From: Mytilus trossulus
Lineage: Eukaryota; Mollusca; Bivalvia; Mytilida; Mytilidae
Reading direction: 5' to 3'
Assembly (NCBI RefSeq): GCF_036588685.1
Contig: NC_086383.1
Coordinates: 60,649,448-60,713,447, forward strand
Length of the DNA stretch: 64,000 bases
The stretch's first letter is position 1; each line of letters starts with the position of its first letter. Shown here one piece after another: positions 35,901 to 46,945 of the stretch. The notes beneath the pieces were generated by a model. The model was not told the DNA's origin. It worked only from the letters and a program-made list of their open reading frames with translations, and did no database searches. The position numbers and the translations under genes were made by a program.

Positions 35901-38900
35901 ACAAACTCATGTGTAGCCAAAAAACAATGGTGTTCATATTACGTGTAGTATCTAAGTAATAAAGGTAAGCGTAATATATATGATGAAAAATATCATTTCA
36001 TATTGTCCAAACATTTTGTCTTTACTTATTTTCATTTGTCTTTTAAGAGTTTGAAGTGTACATCGTGTTAAATTATCTGCAGCCTTACTTTGCAACATAT
36101 AGTGAATTTTGTTGTAGATAATGATACTTCCGAATTTGGTTATAGCAGTTTGGAAGAAGACTCGCAGGATGATTCTGGTATATCTTATCATCAGTTTAAT
36201 GATAAATCAAAATCAACATCATAAAAAAAATCCGAAAGCAACCAATCCTAAAATATTCATTATATATTATTTTTTTCTGTATACTGCACATTTTGCCCAT
36301 TATTGTTTATTCTGTAAATCCGATCCAGACCCTCGCCATGATTTGGAGAAGATATCACTACTGCTATAAACATCATAATGGTACCGCCCACCAAGTGGTC
36401 AGACAACAGTAGAATACATGAATTTGCATTAAATAATTAGTTGATAAATTGTTAATCTTTATATATATTTAAAAAAGAATGACATTAAGATTTTACACTG
36501 TACAATTACTAACCTTATGCGATATGGCAGGTGTTCCTGTTGGAAATGCTAACCATTCTTACGGAGATGCAATTCATTTCAACAAATCAGTACAAGAAAA
36601 AAAAACTTATCCTAACATACCTTAATGTTTAGTTTAGCTTACAAACACAATACAAAAAACCATACCTACATCAAGCAGGTCAACAATAATTGTACACCTT
36701 TTATGGTTTTTTTGTGTTAATGCAGACGATGGAGATAATGATCTTTTACGCTGTGGTACTTGTGGTGAAGAGTTCAAATCTCTAAAACGATTTAAGCATC
36801 ATAAAAAGTTTCACGTGGTGAGTAAATGTTTAACTGCGATTAGCATTATGTTTTGATTATTAAATAACAAGTGTGTGATTGGTCTGATCAAAATTAGTGT
36901 ATCGATTTTGTTCAAACTATAGACTTAGGATATGGTAAATTATATTTCGATTCAGAGAAAATTTTAATGAGTCCGCAAATTAAGTACACGAAAGTGACTA
37001 AAATTTTAAACCAATGCAAAGAATATTGAAAACTAAATCAAGTTTAGAAACTTTTAGCTGGAAAAAATGTTATTTAACTCAACTATTCTAATAGTTAATC
37101 AGTCCAATGTCAATTTTTCTTACCACGATGATCATGAAACTACCAGTGCCAACCTTTTTTTTAAATTTAAATATCCTATTTGACTAATAACACTTATGAT
37201 ATTTTTCTACAGAACTGCATGTTCACACAATTTTGCAAGGTGAAAACATGTCTACAGCTTGGCAAATAATTAAAGAAATTCTCAACAGCCTGTATCGGTC
37301 TGCATAATTAATAGAATGAAGGTGTAAACGTTCGAAAATACATTTGTGTCTTAGAATTTCTTACAAAAAGGTACAATCTTTTTGTGGAATATTGAAGGCC
37401 CTGAACAGGACCGTTGATAAGAGATATTTTCTGCCCTAAAGGCATTTCCAAAGCCTTGTTTCCTCGTCACTTGTCAGGATCCTTGTGACCCGAGGTTAAC
37501 CGTTTCTAGTTTAGTTTACTTACGTCGTTGACGTCATTTTCATGGGAGACAATGTATGTACAAATCAAGAATTTGATAACGTGTTACCCAATAGAATTGT
37601 GTATGATACGTATATCTAAGGTATAGTAATTATAATCATCACCTGATCTCCCTGTACAATAAAGGAAACAACGTAATCATGCTAAACAAACTCTATAAAT
37701 GTAAAGTGAGTAATTAGTACAAATAAACTATTTTGATTATATTATTTGGAAGCCCGATAATAGAATGGTGTCTGTATACAATAACTCTATCCATACCAGT
37801 AACAGTACGTTTTAATACAAATAGTAATTTTTCAACTATAATGTCTTTTTTTTTAAAGATAAAAGACCTGGATTTGAGACGTCAAAAAGGTATGTATATG
37901 TAGCTATAATTTTTCTTTTGTTTATTATTAACTATTAACAAACGTTGTTGAGCTTTTGTGATCAGTCATTGGTTTTGGCGAAGTTTGTATGAACCTGTAT
38001 TTAGTTTTCTATGTTTAGTTAGGTAGATTGTTTATTTCGATATTTCCCTTTTCAAAACATGACGGTGTCCATAGGATTATTGGTTTAAGCATACCTTCGT
38101 TATCTTCCGCTTATCTTATAAAATTGATAATCAAAAATATGGATTGTCAATAAGGCAATGTCAGATTTTTCTATTATTGATGATTAATGATTAAGTGGTG
38201 GTAGATTAGCGTCCAGTGACACATATTGCATGTATGTTACACATCAACAATAAATACAATTACTTTAGAAATTATGACTTTAATTTGAGCTTTATTATGT
38301 TTATAACACTTTCAATCTTGATAAATATTAAATCAATTTTTAAAACATAAAATTGGCTTCCTCGCGAAAGTCATAGTGAACTGTATAATAAAATATGACG
38401 TAAATTCTCAGCTTATGTTTACGCTAATCAATTGAATTATTTTGGTTAAGCTATAACTTTTTACTGTAAGGAATAATTTGGATTTTTACTTAACTTATTT
38501 GTTATCCTCAATTTAAGATATAAATACCAGATTAACTATAAACGGATTGCCAAGAAACATAGAGGAGGAAATTGTTAAATACAGCGATAAAATTCGTTCA
38601 TTCAGAACCAGAGATAGATCGACTGCCAAAATACAGATAATTGATGAAACTCTCGGAAGTTTGATTATTTGGACGAAGATTTCTGTTGCTGTTTTCAAAT
38701 CAAAGGACTTATTTCTGAGAGCTCTAAAAGAATTTTTAGACAAAACATTTTCCTACTTTCCGTTAGAAGATGACAATGATATTGATATGACAGTTTCAAT
38801 ACAAATAGATGAGGAAGAAATAGATGGTAAGTGTATATTTATAAAAAAAAAAAAAGATGTGATATAAGTTCCAATGAGACAATACTCTATCCAAGACACA

Positions 38901-41900
38901 ATGTTAAAAAGGTTAACATTCATAGATCAAAATACAGCCTTGGCTCATACCGAACAGCAAGCAATAGTGTATAAAAAGTTGACAGTATAGATCATATTAC
39001 GGCCCTACAATGACTAGTGTAAACCAATAAAAGCAGGAAAATCAACGGTCTAAAATATATTGAAAAAGGTGAAACGAGAATAACTAATGAACAACATCAA
39101 CAAACTTTAAAAGCCCTTACAACAAGCTCCTGACTACGTTATTTAAAAAAATCGTCCGTCAAAGGTTGAGATGACTTATATATATACAGAAAAGAAGATG
39201 TGGTATGATTACCAATAAGACATTCTCCGCAAGAGACCAAATGACATAGAAATTAACAACGTTAAGTCACCGTTCGGCCTTCGAAAATGAATAAAGCCCA
39301 TACCACATATTCAGCTATAAAAGGCCCCAAAATGACAAATATAAAACAATTCAAACGAAAAAAAATAATAGCCTAATATATGTATAAAAAAATGAACAAA
39401 AAACGAAGATGTAACACATCAACAAACGACAACCACTGAATAAATGATCCTTCCTGACGTGGGAGTTACTTGGAGTGAATGTATGCATTTTAATATCTGT
39501 TGGTACTAAACATGATGCCGATACGTTAACAAAGAAATCAGAATTAACTTAATTCAAGAACTAATAAATAAAAAAAAAGAAAGAAATATATTGTTATTAT
39601 AGATGAAACATTCATTATTGTCATATAAAAAGCAAACTAGAGTAAAATCTATTTATCAGAGAAACCTATCGACTAATAAACCTATAGTAGACACAATAGA
39701 CAATATTTATTCCTTGATAGATACTTTCTTTTGTTTTGTTTCGATGGTTACAATTATACTCTTATAAGCTTAGTCCTGGTTGCGTTTACGAATATGATCC
39801 CTGTCAAATCAATTTCGTTTCTAGTAGTGACTTAACTGGAACCTCAAATTATTTTAAGATGTAGTATTCATGGCAACGCGTTAATCATCTATTTATTAAT
39901 TAGTCCTTTAGCCCTAATACTTATTTAGTACATCAAGTCTAATACACTTTGATTCGAGCGCCACTGATGTGCTTCTAGCATACTAAATATTAAGCCTAGT
40001 ATCGTTATTGTTTTTTTTTCCTTAACAGTAGACGACATGGGTGACTTCTTTCGTTGTGGAATTTGTTCAAAAGAATTCTATGCATTAGCTGCATTTGAGT
40101 ACCATAAAAAGAACGTATGTGGTCGAGGGGCTTCCAAGAAACAATCGGAATCATTTGCTGAAGGTAATTTATGTCATAAATAGCTGTTTCAGATACATAC
40201 ATATTCAATTATTAGTGTGTCATTATGACTAATTGATCATAGCAACTGCATCCTAAGTCGATAAACAAATATTTTCTATAATTATGAACATATCACTCTT
40301 TTTTAAATCAAAAGGATAATCTTATAAAAAGAAGATGCAACTGAGACAACTCTCCATAAGACACCAGACATTAACAATTATAGGTCACCATACGGACTTC
40401 ATTATATAAAGCAAAGCCCATACCGCATAGTCAGATATAAAACGCCCAGAATGACAATGTAAAACAATTCAAACGAGAAAATTAACGGCTCTTATTCATG
40501 TTTCATTGTTGTTGTATCATTTTAGGAGATTTCAATACTATTGATGAAAATGATGGAAAACGGACTTCAGGCCGGAAATCTAAATCTCGAAAAACCAAGG
40601 AAAGTAATAATGCTCAACGTAATACAATCAATATAACGAATAATAGAGAGATTAAAGCTGTAAACACTCGTTATGATTTGCCGAAAGATACGTCTAGTAT
40701 ACAGCCATTAAGAAATCCCCTTAATGAGCAACGTTTGCAAATGTATCAACATGCAGACACTAAGGTTGATATGAGCGCTTCTATGTTTAATGACCAGCTG
40801 CTGTCTATGCAACAGGTAGCTGGATTTGAAGATAATGTAACCTGTGATGAATCGAACACAAGCATGGGGTATCATGATATTAAAGAGTTACAAAGGGGAA
40901 AATGTGTACAACAAATAACAGATGAAAAAGTCAGTAGTGCTCAACACAAACAAGTCGAGGAAGATGATAGCAGTGACGACAAATGCGATGTCAACATACC
41001 AGGTGTTACTGTAAAAGATGTATTAAAATTCCTGATCAGAACTTTTGGGGGTGGATGTTCATTCGACGAATTTATGAGAAGGTGTAACCTCTTCCCTATG
41101 GATGCCAATATTTGTGGTTGGTTTAAAAAACATAAAAACAGCTTCAATATTTTCTGGGATGAAGAGGATATTTTATTCATTCAACCATACTACCCAAATA
41201 TACAAACGTGTGCACGTTGGAATAGCACAAAATCACCTGGGAAGTGTGACAATTTGGACTGTCAAGGTTTCCATATCTGTATGCGCTTCGTCAAGGATAT
41301 ATGTCGGGATACAAATTGTCATTTGTCGCATACTTTCAGCAGTCAACACAATCTTCAACTGAAAGATAAACTAAGTATTTCTGATTTCAGCGAAAATGAT
41401 ATTAAGGTAATCCTAAACTGTGCTTTCCCTTCATTGTGTGTTGATTATATGTACAACAACGGTTGTAAAGTAGTAGACTCAGAGAAGAAATGTCCACAAC
41501 TTCATCTTTGCGCACACAAATTACGTGGGGATTGCCCAAACCCGTGTAAATTCAATAAATCCCACTCTATTGAAGATTTACATAATAAATGGTTTTTGAA
41601 ATCATGCCACATGGATGAGTGTCCAGAAGAACTAATATTTGAAACCATACACATCCCTTCCAGAGATCCCAAAGATGATGACGAACAATCTAATAGCTCT
41701 GATTGTAGCCAAGACGAATCTGATATTTACGATTTGGATGCTAATATATATGAAAGTAGAACAAATATTGGTTTCAAATATGAACTTCAGCATGACTCAT
41801 TGAAAATCGAACCAGATCTTAACCAAGACGAAGGTGATATTGATGATGCAGATGATTATACCTTTGACAGTAGTTTTCATCGTAAAGAATATTCTGAAGA

Positions 41901-44900
41901 AACTGCACCAAGGAAACCAAAGGATTCCGACCTTCTTCAAGGTGAAGCTGATACTGAAAATGCACGTGTATGTAGTGTAGATCGTCTCTTAGGTTTTAAA
42001 GAACGTCAATCTCCTGTTTCGTTACGGGATGATAGGAAAATATCTCTATTCAGCCAAGACGAACTTGCTATTGAAGAGAGCTTTACAAGTAGTAACAATG
42101 ACGAACTTAATGAACAACTTGCAATTGCTCTATCAATAGACGATAATTCATATGAAAGTATGTTCGGCCTTGATGCTGAAACCAGGACTATCGATGATAA
42201 AAAGGAGACAAAGAAAATGCATCATCGATTTAACATGACTGAAATTTCCAAAAACATCCTTCAATCTACCATTAGGGAATCCCTCGATCTTTCAGAAACC
42301 GAAACTAAATCTCTCCCAAGCAACTCTGTTCATGACAAAGAAAGTCCGTCGACGCCATTAAAACAGGAACCACACAATCTTAGTTTACCATTAAACGTTT
42401 TAGATTCATCGGTTAAACCGACCCCGAAGCCACCCTATGTAGATCCATCTAGACCCTATTATCAAGAGAGGCGTTTGTATTTAGTAAAAGAGCAATCCGA
42501 CAAAACAAAGATATGTGAATTCGTCACAAAAGACAAGTGCACGAGACGATATTGCAGATATCATCATATTCCAAGTGAAATGCCTTATCTCTGGCAAATC
42601 AATATGTATGGAAGATGGTTGTCGTTTGCTGTGGTAGAGAATGAGACGATAGAAAAAGCATTCTGTGATTTGCAGGGCATTTTTGCAACCACGGTAAGCA
42701 TGTTATTTTATCTAAGTTATGTACAAATATGTAACGGCAATGCTACGGTAATTATCAACACAATGAATCTATTCATTTATTTTTTTATTGTCAGGTATCA
42801 AAATATGCTAGAAAAATAACAAATAAAACCTCGGAGCGAATGAGATAAATACATTTTTGTCTAGCCTAAACATTTAATATTTTTTTCAAATATTCAATTA
42901 TGGACATAAACCTGTAACACAACAGCACGAGCTCGAGAACATCATTTATCTAAATATTATTTAAACGTGCATTCCTCGATAATCATATTAAATAAAAGCG
43001 AACATCTTTTTCAGGTGAAATACTACCGTAACATATACAGTTGTCACATCTGGTTTAACAAAATGTATGCAATCATCTATGAAGTTGAGGGTCAGGCAGC
43101 AGATAACGAAGAACAGTGTAAGATACGACGTTTAACTACAGCATCCTTTATTGAAAGGGACCCGACTGTTAGCTCTTTTCTAACAAATTGGAGGTGGTAC
43201 TGGAAAAATTATGAAAATCAATGGATTAATTACGAAAGGGTAAGAGTTTTTCAAATGTTTCGAAAACAGAATTTTAACTTTGATTTACATAATTGATTTT
43301 GCGTGATCGGTTATATATCACTTTGAATGATGAGAATGAAGGCAGTTTGGGCGGGTTGTTGTCTCTATAACACTTTCTAATTTCCATTGTCAATTTTACC
43401 AATAAATCAGATCAAACATAGACAGGAATAAAAAAGAGGAATAAACAAACAATATTCAAAACATTACTTAATAAAAAACAAACGAACTAGCAACACAAAA
43501 CTAACCAAATATCGTGGATGACATTACAGTTACTCCAAGAGTGATGTCAGGCTTGTTTACCTCGTTATTTCCATCAAGCTCTCTATCATAACTGATACGA
43601 TCATGGAATCATTGACACATATATCATCGGCATTGCATATGACATAAAATAAAAAAAATTAAAAAAATCCTAGTTCGTAATTAAACTCATCAAAAATACC
43701 ATGAAGGAAATTCTATATTTGCGGTAGACGCGCGTTTCGTCTACAAAAGACTCATAAGTGGCGCTGAAATAAAAAAAAATAAAAAAAGGTGTATACCATT
43801 GTCTCAATAAGTTGAAAAACAAAATCCATTTTTTACCACATCGTTTGTTTGTTGTAAACTTCTTGGATAGAGGTACTATGAGTAGATAAGCACTCACATG
43901 TTTTCTTGTATAACCTTATCCAGACACGCTCGTTAATAAATAGTTTGAAAGTTAAGTCTTCTTCCAAACAATGTCCATAGACATGTACCGTCACGTGGAA
44001 AAGACACTATTGAACAATCATTTTGTTAATAAAGTTTGTTCTTTTTTTATTATTAGGATGCATTTTTGTTTACACTGGAAAAAAAGTATCTCACTGAACA
44101 GAAGACATATATATTCTTCAGGGAGAACTTTACTTCAAAGTTTAAAATAGACTTCCTGAAAATGACTCAGGTTAACCTTGATACAGGCAAAGTCAGAGAC
44201 ATCATTCGACGCCCTCTGTTCGTATCAAGATATGATGTGCAGCAGGATAAGTTGTAAGTAGCGCAATGTGTACCAAGTCAGGAATATAACAGTAACTGTT
44301 GTTCTCCATCGTTTGATGTATTGTATCATATGATTTTGCCATTAAATTATGGACCTTCCGTTTTGAGTTTTCCTCGGAGTCCAGTATTTTTGTGATTTTA
44401 CTTTTTGTCTCTATTCCTCAATATTTATATTTAGTCTCGATTGGTCCTTAAATAATTTTTATGTAACTTCATAAAATCCCGGAAGCTCTTTTGTCAGTGC
44501 TGTAGAAAGTTTGTTCTTTGTTTTTACTAAACGAGAGACGACGGCGCCTCATTTGTTTTAAAATAAAATGGAAAACAATACGTCCATAAGACATCAATAC
44601 ATTTAGAATTTCTACCTAATTTAGAACTGATTCAAAATGAATTTCGTATATATTATTGATAGTTTGAATGACGGATAAGCTTCCATTTTTTTTCTAGACA
44701 GTAATAAGAAAAAACAATTTATGATGATATATATGCTATTTTTTTCATCCTCGCTACTGTCAGTAAAAGAGGGACGAAAGACACCAAAGGGACAGTCAAA
44801 CTCGTAAATCCAAAACAAACTGACAACGCCATGGCTAAAAATGAAAAAGACAAACAGAAAAACAATAGTACACATTACACAACATAGAAAACTAAAGAAT

Positions 44901-46945
44901 AAACAGCACGAACCCCACCAAAAACTAGGGGTGATCTCAGGTGCTCTGGAAGGGTAAGCAGATCCTGCTCCACATGCGGCACCCGTAAAACATACCCATG
45001 ATACAAAGATATGTACGTCATAATTATGAAATTAAAACTTTCTATTACATATCCGACCTATCTCGCTAGCATTAAATCTCCCTTTTACACAAACAGTTTG
45101 ACTGCGATTCAGAAATAACGTCACCTGAAATTCTTCCGCAAAAAAACACTTGCTTTATAGATATAGGAAGATGTGGTGTGAGTGCCAATGAGACAACTCT
45201 CCATTTAGTCTATATTGTCGTTTGAAAATTATAAATACACAGCTGTGTACCGTTTGAAAAGGGGCGGCTCTCGTAGGTAGTCATGATCGTAAATATTTCC
45301 TCTCGTCGATCAAAAGGGGACAGCATAGTCAACCCCAACATTCGAAAACAGTTTTTGTGTATGAACTATTGATTTTTTTCCTCGTCCCGAACCTACATAA
45401 AAATATTTGCTACTGAACGTTTAACAAATAACAATTAGTCAATAACTCTCCCTTCCAACACGTGTCGACTGTGCTTTGCAATAACTATAAAAATTACAAT
45501 TTTATAAATTACCTTACTGTACTAGTTTTTGAAATAATCTATCTTAAAACAACTAAATTTATATTTTTTCAGTCCAGAAAATATTCCACTCCCTACAGTA
45601 ATGCATGCACCAAAACCACCACATTTCTACAGTTGGGATTATTCTAATGACTTTGAGTTCGTAGAACTTGACACGAAGGAGGAAGAATACAGAGAGGTGT
45701 TTACCTCATTGCAGGAGTCTATGAGTTCTTCTCGGTTTGAGTTCAGCATAATATATAGAATTCAGAATCGTAAATTATGGAGTGAATTTGAGACGTAAGT
45801 TTAATTAACGAGCAACACGACCGCTTATGAAACATATCAGCAAAAGTATATTGTATTTGCAACATTTTATGTACGTTTCCTATTTACTAGTTTGTTAGGA
45901 ACGAACCATCCGAGAAGCATCTTTAACATAATCATGATAATACAGCTTTGCATTTTCAATTACTATACTTCATACTTGAATTTGAAATTAAAGTGTGTTA
46001 CACATCATGCAAATGACCATGCAGTCGTGCGGATTTGGCGGTGTTCTTTGTGATCTGTTTATATTTTAAGATAATATTAGGTATAACAAAAAAAAGGAAA
46101 ATGATGATAAAAGCTTCATTATTGTCACAAATTATATTTAGAACAACAAAAACAATAAATATTAATGTTAATTAAATTAAATTAGTATCTTAGAAAATTA
46201 GTGAAAAATAGATGCGGACCTGTCTGTATATAATTTTTCATCTTTTGGGTTAGTGAAATCATAATGATTGTGGAAGGCATTCATGGAATATCATTATGTG
46301 CCGCTCTTCTAATATGAATTGTGTATATATTTTAGAAAGAAGAAGCTAATGTTAGCTGACGTTGAACAAGATGGTAGAAGTCGTGATATTGGAGAAAGAC
46401 ATTTATTCCATGGTACTGATTCATTGGAAACCTGTTATGGTATCTGCACAAATAATTTCGACTTCAGAACCAGTGGTCGCAATGCAACCATGTATGGCCA
46501 AGGCTCATATTTTGCCGTCGATGCAGAATATAGTCATAGTTACACAAAAGCAAATACATCTTCGGATAATCGTATTATGTTTAGATCCAAAGTCCTTGTC
46601 GGTCAATTCACAAAAGGTGACCCTTCTCTTCGACGGCCTCCGGAAATTCCTGGTCAGTTTCACAAGTTATACGATTCATGCGTTGATGATGTACAAAATC
46701 CACAGATTTTCGTAGTGTTCGACAGGAACCAATGTTATCCGGAGTACCTGATCATGTACAAAGACAGAGAAACAATAAGTCAAACAAGCAGCCATTCCGT
46801 GACTCATCCACTTTCTGAAGAAAAAGTGTCTTCATCACAGGAAGGGGATTCACGAGAGGGTCAATCTATTCCAGGAAGTAAAAGCTCTTCGGAAAAATCA
46901 AAAACTGCTATAAGGAAACCAAAATCGGTTTCTAAGCACCTTTAA
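29015..46945 (+). CDS. HEPN - zinc finger - ZAP-like CCCH - WWE - ADP-ribosyltransferase fusion protein
   Basis: Fifteen exons join in frame: 29015-29953, 30341-30461, 31031-31108, 32853-32906, 35661-35714, 36118-36177, 36726-36817, 37859-37889, 38518-38826, 40029-40163, 40526-42693, 43015-43239, 44057-44253, 45573-45794, 46336-46945. The total is 5295 nt, an exact multiple of three, giving 1764 aa. Every junction is GT-AG with matching phase. Domains: DZIP3-like HEPN (1-313), coiled coil (about 314-353), acidic linker, C2H2 finger (445-465), unknown domain (477-579), CCHC finger (589-610), PARP12/ZAP-like winged helix and CCCH fingers (about 786-971), disordered acidic part, CCCH (about 1287), two WWE (about 1306-1480), ART domain with H1587-Y1620-L1700. 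PARP12/13 relatives bind RNA and act in antiviral defence; WWE modules bind ADP-ribose. The HEPN fusion is unusual. Additional small exons may have been missed. Two adjacent genes remain possible, but no separate start for the ART part was found. Confidence 0.7.
30341..36177 (+). CDS. Exons 2-6: coiled coil and acidic linker mini-exons
   Basis: Exon 2 (121 bp) encodes a heptad-like coiled coil (QRIGQLDQDV, MKTEIREMNK, IRHLEQ). Exons 3 (78 bp), 4 (54 bp), 5 (54 bp) and 6 (60 bp) are all phase 1-1 and multiples of three. Each therefore can be skipped or duplicated without frame loss. Exons 4-6 are rich in D, E, S and G and likely disordered. The codons split across the junctions are mostly Asp. 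The introns contain repeats: a short Penelope-like tail near 31354-31455, a CGAC-rich repeat at 33117-33420 and a Penelope-like copy at 34465-35290. Confidence 0.6.
31354..31460 (-). repeat. Short diverged Penelope-like tail inside intron 3
   Basis: AAAAAATACCAAAAGGACATTCAAACTC, CTGTCAACGCCAGGGCTA and CAGAGACAAACAG match the extreme 3' tail seen at 17868, 24548, 34465 and 44766. The rest is absent. Confidence 0.45.
33117..33460. repeat. CGAC-rich degenerate repeat
   Basis: Dense in CGACT/CCGAC/CGATC units (for example CATCACGACTCCATCTCGACAAC). Towards the right end these switch to GGTCGTAGGG / GGTCGGG in the opposite sense. It resembles the fold-back at 1254-1735 in style. It is non-coding and lies in an intron of the HEPN-ART gene. 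Confidence 0.4.
34465..35290 (-). mobile_element. Penelope-like element copy with intact YIDD core, 5'-truncated
   Basis: The minus-strand frame 35268-35047 contains FRYIDDVLSLNNS and ERIYPIELEI, the catalytic palm of the RT, then stops. After a short deletion the frame resumes at 35030-34758 with NFPFLSSNIPAAPAYG, YISQLIRYSRAC, LLLTRKLLNQ and LRKFYGRHH, ending in a natural-looking stop. The tail to 34465 ends with ACCAGAGGGACAG. It is the best preserved RT fragment in the window, but it is truncated at the 5' side and broken near 35035, so inactive. It is intronic in the HEPN-ART gene, antisense. Confidence 0.7.
36726..36817 (+). CDS. Exon 7: C2H2 zinc finger
   Basis: After an acidic lead (DDGDND) the exon encodes LRCGTCGEEF and FKHHKKFH: C445-x2-C448-x12-H461-x3-H465, a classic C2H2 spacing. 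Acceptor TTAATGCAG, donor GTGAGT; it enters in phase 1 and leaves in phase 0. The next exon (37859-37889) adds only ten residues. Similar EEF/H-rich finger exons occur at 40029 and, lacking one Cys, at 2915 and 3176. Confidence 0.7.
38518..38826 (+). CDS. Exon 9: unrecognised ~100-residue domain
   Basis: 309 bp, phase 1-1, between the acceptor TCAATTTAAG and the donor GTAAGT. The translation is a compact mix of charged and hydrophobic residues (INGLPRNIEEEI, KIRSFRTRDRS, GSLIIWTKISVAVF, FLRALKEFLDKTF) ending in an acidic tail. It looks like a folded alpha/beta domain, but I do not recognise the family. It sits between two zinc-finger exons. Confidence 0.6.
38848..39500 (+). repeat. Two adjacent dispersed repeat family A copies (plus)
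   Basis: Copy one (about 38848-39140): GTTCCAATGAGACAATACTC, CAGCCTTGGCTCATACCGAACAGCAAGC. Copy two (about 39190-39490): GTGGTATGATTACCAATAAGACATTCTCC, CACCGTTCGGCCTTCGAAAATG, AAAGGCCCC, AAACAATTCAAACG. Both lie in intron 9 of the HEPN-ART gene. Confidence 0.6.
40029..40163 (+). CDS. Exon 10: CCHC-type zinc finger
   Basis: 135 bp, phase 1-1. Acidic lead (VDDMGD), then FRCGICSKEF ... YHKKNVC: C589-x2-C592-x12-H605-x4-C610. It is a sister of the exon 7 finger, with Cys in place of the last His, and has the same organisation as the duplicated exons at 2915-3034 and 3176-3295, which lack the first Cys. Confidence 0.7.
40327..40495 (+). repeat. Dispersed repeat family A, plus copy
   Basis: AAAGAAGATGCAACTGAGACAACTCTCCATAAGAC, TATAGGTCACCATACGGACTTC, AAAACGCCCAGAATGACAATGTAAAACAATTCAAACG. 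It lies immediately before exon 11. Confidence 0.55.
40526..42693 (+). CDS. Exon 11: ZAP/PARP12-like winged helix and CCCH fingers, acidic region, start of WWE 1
   Basis: 2168 bp. A basic/polar lead is followed by a winged-helix-like segment (about residues 786-850; VKDVLKFLIRTF, FWDEEDILFIQP). CCCH fingers follow at about 853-971, with the pattern FHICMRFVKDICRDTNCHLSH and CVDYM...CPQLHLCAHKLRGDCPNPCKFNKSH. This layout matches the RNA-binding N-terminal module of human PARP13/ZAP and PARP12. About 300 acidic, Ser-rich residues follow; they contain repeats of SQDE and NQDEGDIDD-like blocks. Then comes another CCCH finger (KICEFVTKDKC...CRYHH, about 1287) and the WWE opening LWQINMYGRWLSF. The exon ends at ACG/GTAAGC; read-through would add intron-coded residues to 42819. 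Confidence 0.8.
43015..44253 (+). CDS. Exons 12-13: remainder of WWE 1 and WWE 2
   Basis: Exon 12 (43015-43239, 75 codons) finishes the first WWE (YSCHIWFNKMYAIIYEV) and opens the second with WRWYWKNYENQWINYE. Exon 13 (44057-44253, 197 bp, phase 0 to 2) completes it (YIFFRENFTSKFKIDFLKMTQ; TGKVRDIIRRP). Tandem WWE domains bind ADP-ribose or poly-ADP-ribose and sit immediately before the catalytic domain in PARP11-14-type proteins, as here. The intron between them holds a family B remnant and a mussel repeat. Confidence 0.8.
43330..43780. repeat. Repeat scraps in intron 12
   Basis: 43345-43400 is a minus-strand family B end (GGTTGTTGTCTCTATAACACTTTC). 43680-43765 has AACTCATCAAAAATACCATGAAGGA and GACGCGCGTTTCGTCTACAAAAGACTCA, a string I recognise as abundant in mussel genomes. 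Confidence 0.5.
44766..44990 (-). mobile_element. 5'-truncated Penelope-like element copy (tail only)
   Basis: AGAGGGACGAAAGACACCAAAGGGACAGTC, GACAACGCCATGGC, AAACTAGGGGTGATCTCAGG and AGCAGATCCTGCTCCACATG. About 220 bp of the shared 3' tail, close to identical to the 34465 copy. It lies in intron 13. Confidence 0.65.
45573..46945 (+). CDS. Exons 14-15: PARP/ART catalytic domain
   Basis: Exon 14 (45573-45794) holds the donor-loop side (FYSWDYS, EEEYREVFTSLQESM, RIQNRKLW). Exon 15 (46336-46945) holds ERHLFHGT (H1587), GQGSYFAVDAEYSHSY (Y1620) and CYPEYLIMY (L1700). H and Y bind NAD+. The position of the polymerising glutamate appears to be hydrophobic, as in the mono-ADP-ribosylating PARP10-15 group, so mono-ART activity is predicted; the Glu of YPEY is not the catalytic Glu in that alignment. 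A 50-residue Ser/Lys-rich tail follows. The stop is at 46943-46945. Confidence 0.85.

Noticed and set aside
40498..42819. Independent ZAP/PARP12-like gene starting at 40498
   Set aside because: The ATG at 40498 lies directly upstream of a TCATTTTAG acceptor (exon from 40526) and the upstream exon joins in phase 1, so the ATG is probably intronic.
46362..46715. 117-codon plus-strand frame
   Set aside because: Out-of-frame shadow of the ART exon.
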